Shown here: positions 6,005 to 6,372 of the stretch, piece after piece | Layout: each line of letters begins with the position of its first letter | Numbering within the stretch: the first letter of the stretch is position 1 | Assembly: GCA_031260775.1 (NCBI GenBank) | Contig: JAISKW010000001.1 | Coordinates: 1 to 6,372 of the forward strand | Reading direction: 5' to 3' | DNA length: 6,372 nucleotides | DNA from: Christensenellaceae bacterium | GTDB lineage: Bacteria > Bacillota > Clostridia > Christensenellales > DTU072 | Made by a program: the position numbers and the translations under genes | The notes under the pieces: model-generated | The model's database searches: none | Seen by the model: only the letters and a program-made list of their open reading frames with translations | Told to the model about the DNA's origin: nothing

Positions 6005-6372
6005 ATGGCATTTGCGCAAAACTTGGATATGTTATTAGAGCGCGTTTCGGCGGCGGCGGTAAAAAGCGGCAGAAACTTAACGGACATCGAAATCGTCCCT
6101 GCTACAAAAACCCACGGAAAGGACTTAATTGCCGAAATAATCGCGGACGGCAGAATTAAAACCGTCGGCGAAAACCGTGTGCAAGAATTTGCCGACAAAT
6201 TCGACCCCCGCTTAAATTTTGACCTCATCGGGCAATTGCAGACCAACAAGGTCAAGTATATTGCCGACAAGGTGCGCTTAATACACAGCTGCGACCGCGA
6301 GCCTTTGCTTGCCGAAATAAATAAACGTGCGGTTAATCCCGTAAAAGTTTTAATCGAAATTAATACGGGAGC
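6005..6372 (+). CDS. yggS: YggS/YlmE-type pyridoxal phosphate homeostasis protein (3' partial)
   Basis: The gene runs off the window end; 122 complete codons are visible of the roughly 220-235 usual for the family. The N-terminal half of the alanine racemase-like TIM barrel is clear. VPATKTH carries Lys35, the expected Schiff-base lysine for PLP. It is followed by VGENRVQEF, DLIGQLQTNKVKYI and LIHSCDREPLL, all standard YggS blocks in order, then VLIEINTG at the edge. The family binds PLP, has no known catalytic activity, and keeps PLP and amino-acid pools in balance in the cytoplasm. An in-frame stop at 5993-5995 limits the start to ATG 6005 unless a rare codon is used. No Shine-Dalgarno is visible. 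In many Firmicutes this gene leads a cell-division cluster with sepF and ylmG, which could lie beyond the window. Confidence 0.93.
   Translation, partial: MAFAQNLDMLLERVSAAAVKSGRNLTDIEIVPATKTHGKDLIAEIIADGRIKTVGENRVQEFADKFDPRLNFDLIGQLQTNKVKYIADKVRLIHSCDREPLLAEINKRAVNPVKVLIEINTG

Noticed and set aside
6214..6255. Departure of IGQLQTNK from the common IGHLQTNK block in YggS
   Set aside because: That position varies in the family (E. coli has IGPLQSNK), so it is not a sign of lost function.
5959..6270. Minus-strand open frame at 5959-6270
   Set aside because: It is antisense to the clear yggS-like gene, whose conserved blocks run through the same bases on the plus strand.
1..6372. CRISPR arrays, tRNA or rRNA genes, insertion sequences, attachment sites
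   Set aside because: No regularly spaced repeats, cloverleaf-like segments, transposase motifs or paired terminal inverted repeats were seen by eye.

Overview
The window looks like ordinary chromosome from a Firmicute of the class Clostridia, probably an uncultured gut-type lineage. The evidence is moderate GC with A-rich lysine and asparagine codons, strong AGGAGG-type ribosome binding sites in places, a TTG start candidate, a lipoprotein with a Gram-positive style lipobox, and close resemblance (from memory) of the deacetylase and the tandem OB-fold protein to clostridial families. No tRNA, rRNA, CRISPR array, insertion sequence or phage gene is visible. Both ends cut through genes.

Layout. 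(1) 1-951, plus strand: the 3' part of a receiver-HPt signalling protein, most likely the tail of a hybrid histidine kinase. (2) 952-1003: a short convergent gap holding a perfect hairpin that resembles a dispersed intergenic palindrome. (3) 1004-4332, minus strand: a two-gene operon. The first gene is a GPH/MelB-type transporter with a very long charged cytoplasmic tail. The second is a lipoprotein whose ATG overlaps the transporter stop codon and whose Shine-Dalgarno lies inside the transporter's last codons. (4) 4333-4478: a divergent promoter region. (5) 4479-5231, plus: a membrane-anchored NodB-fold polysaccharide deacetylase of the PdaB-like type. (6) 5232-5285: a hairpin directly against the next ribosome binding site. 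(7) 5286-5969, plus: a protein made of two OB folds, related to single-stranded DNA-binding protein. (8) 6005-6372, plus: the 5' part of a YggS/YlmE-type PLP-binding protein.

How they fit together. Only the transporter-lipoprotein pair is clearly one functional unit, because of the coupled translation. The deacetylase, OB-fold protein and YggS homologue are co-directional with short gaps. They concern the cell envelope, DNA and PLP homeostasis, and need not share a pathway.

The best candidate for something undescribed is the GPH transporter with its roughly 340-residue charged cytoplasmic extension, coupled to a lipoprotein that I do not recognise. The other points of interest are the internal OB-fold duplication, the hairpin in front of the OB-fold gene, and the replaced metal-ligand Asp in the deacetylase.
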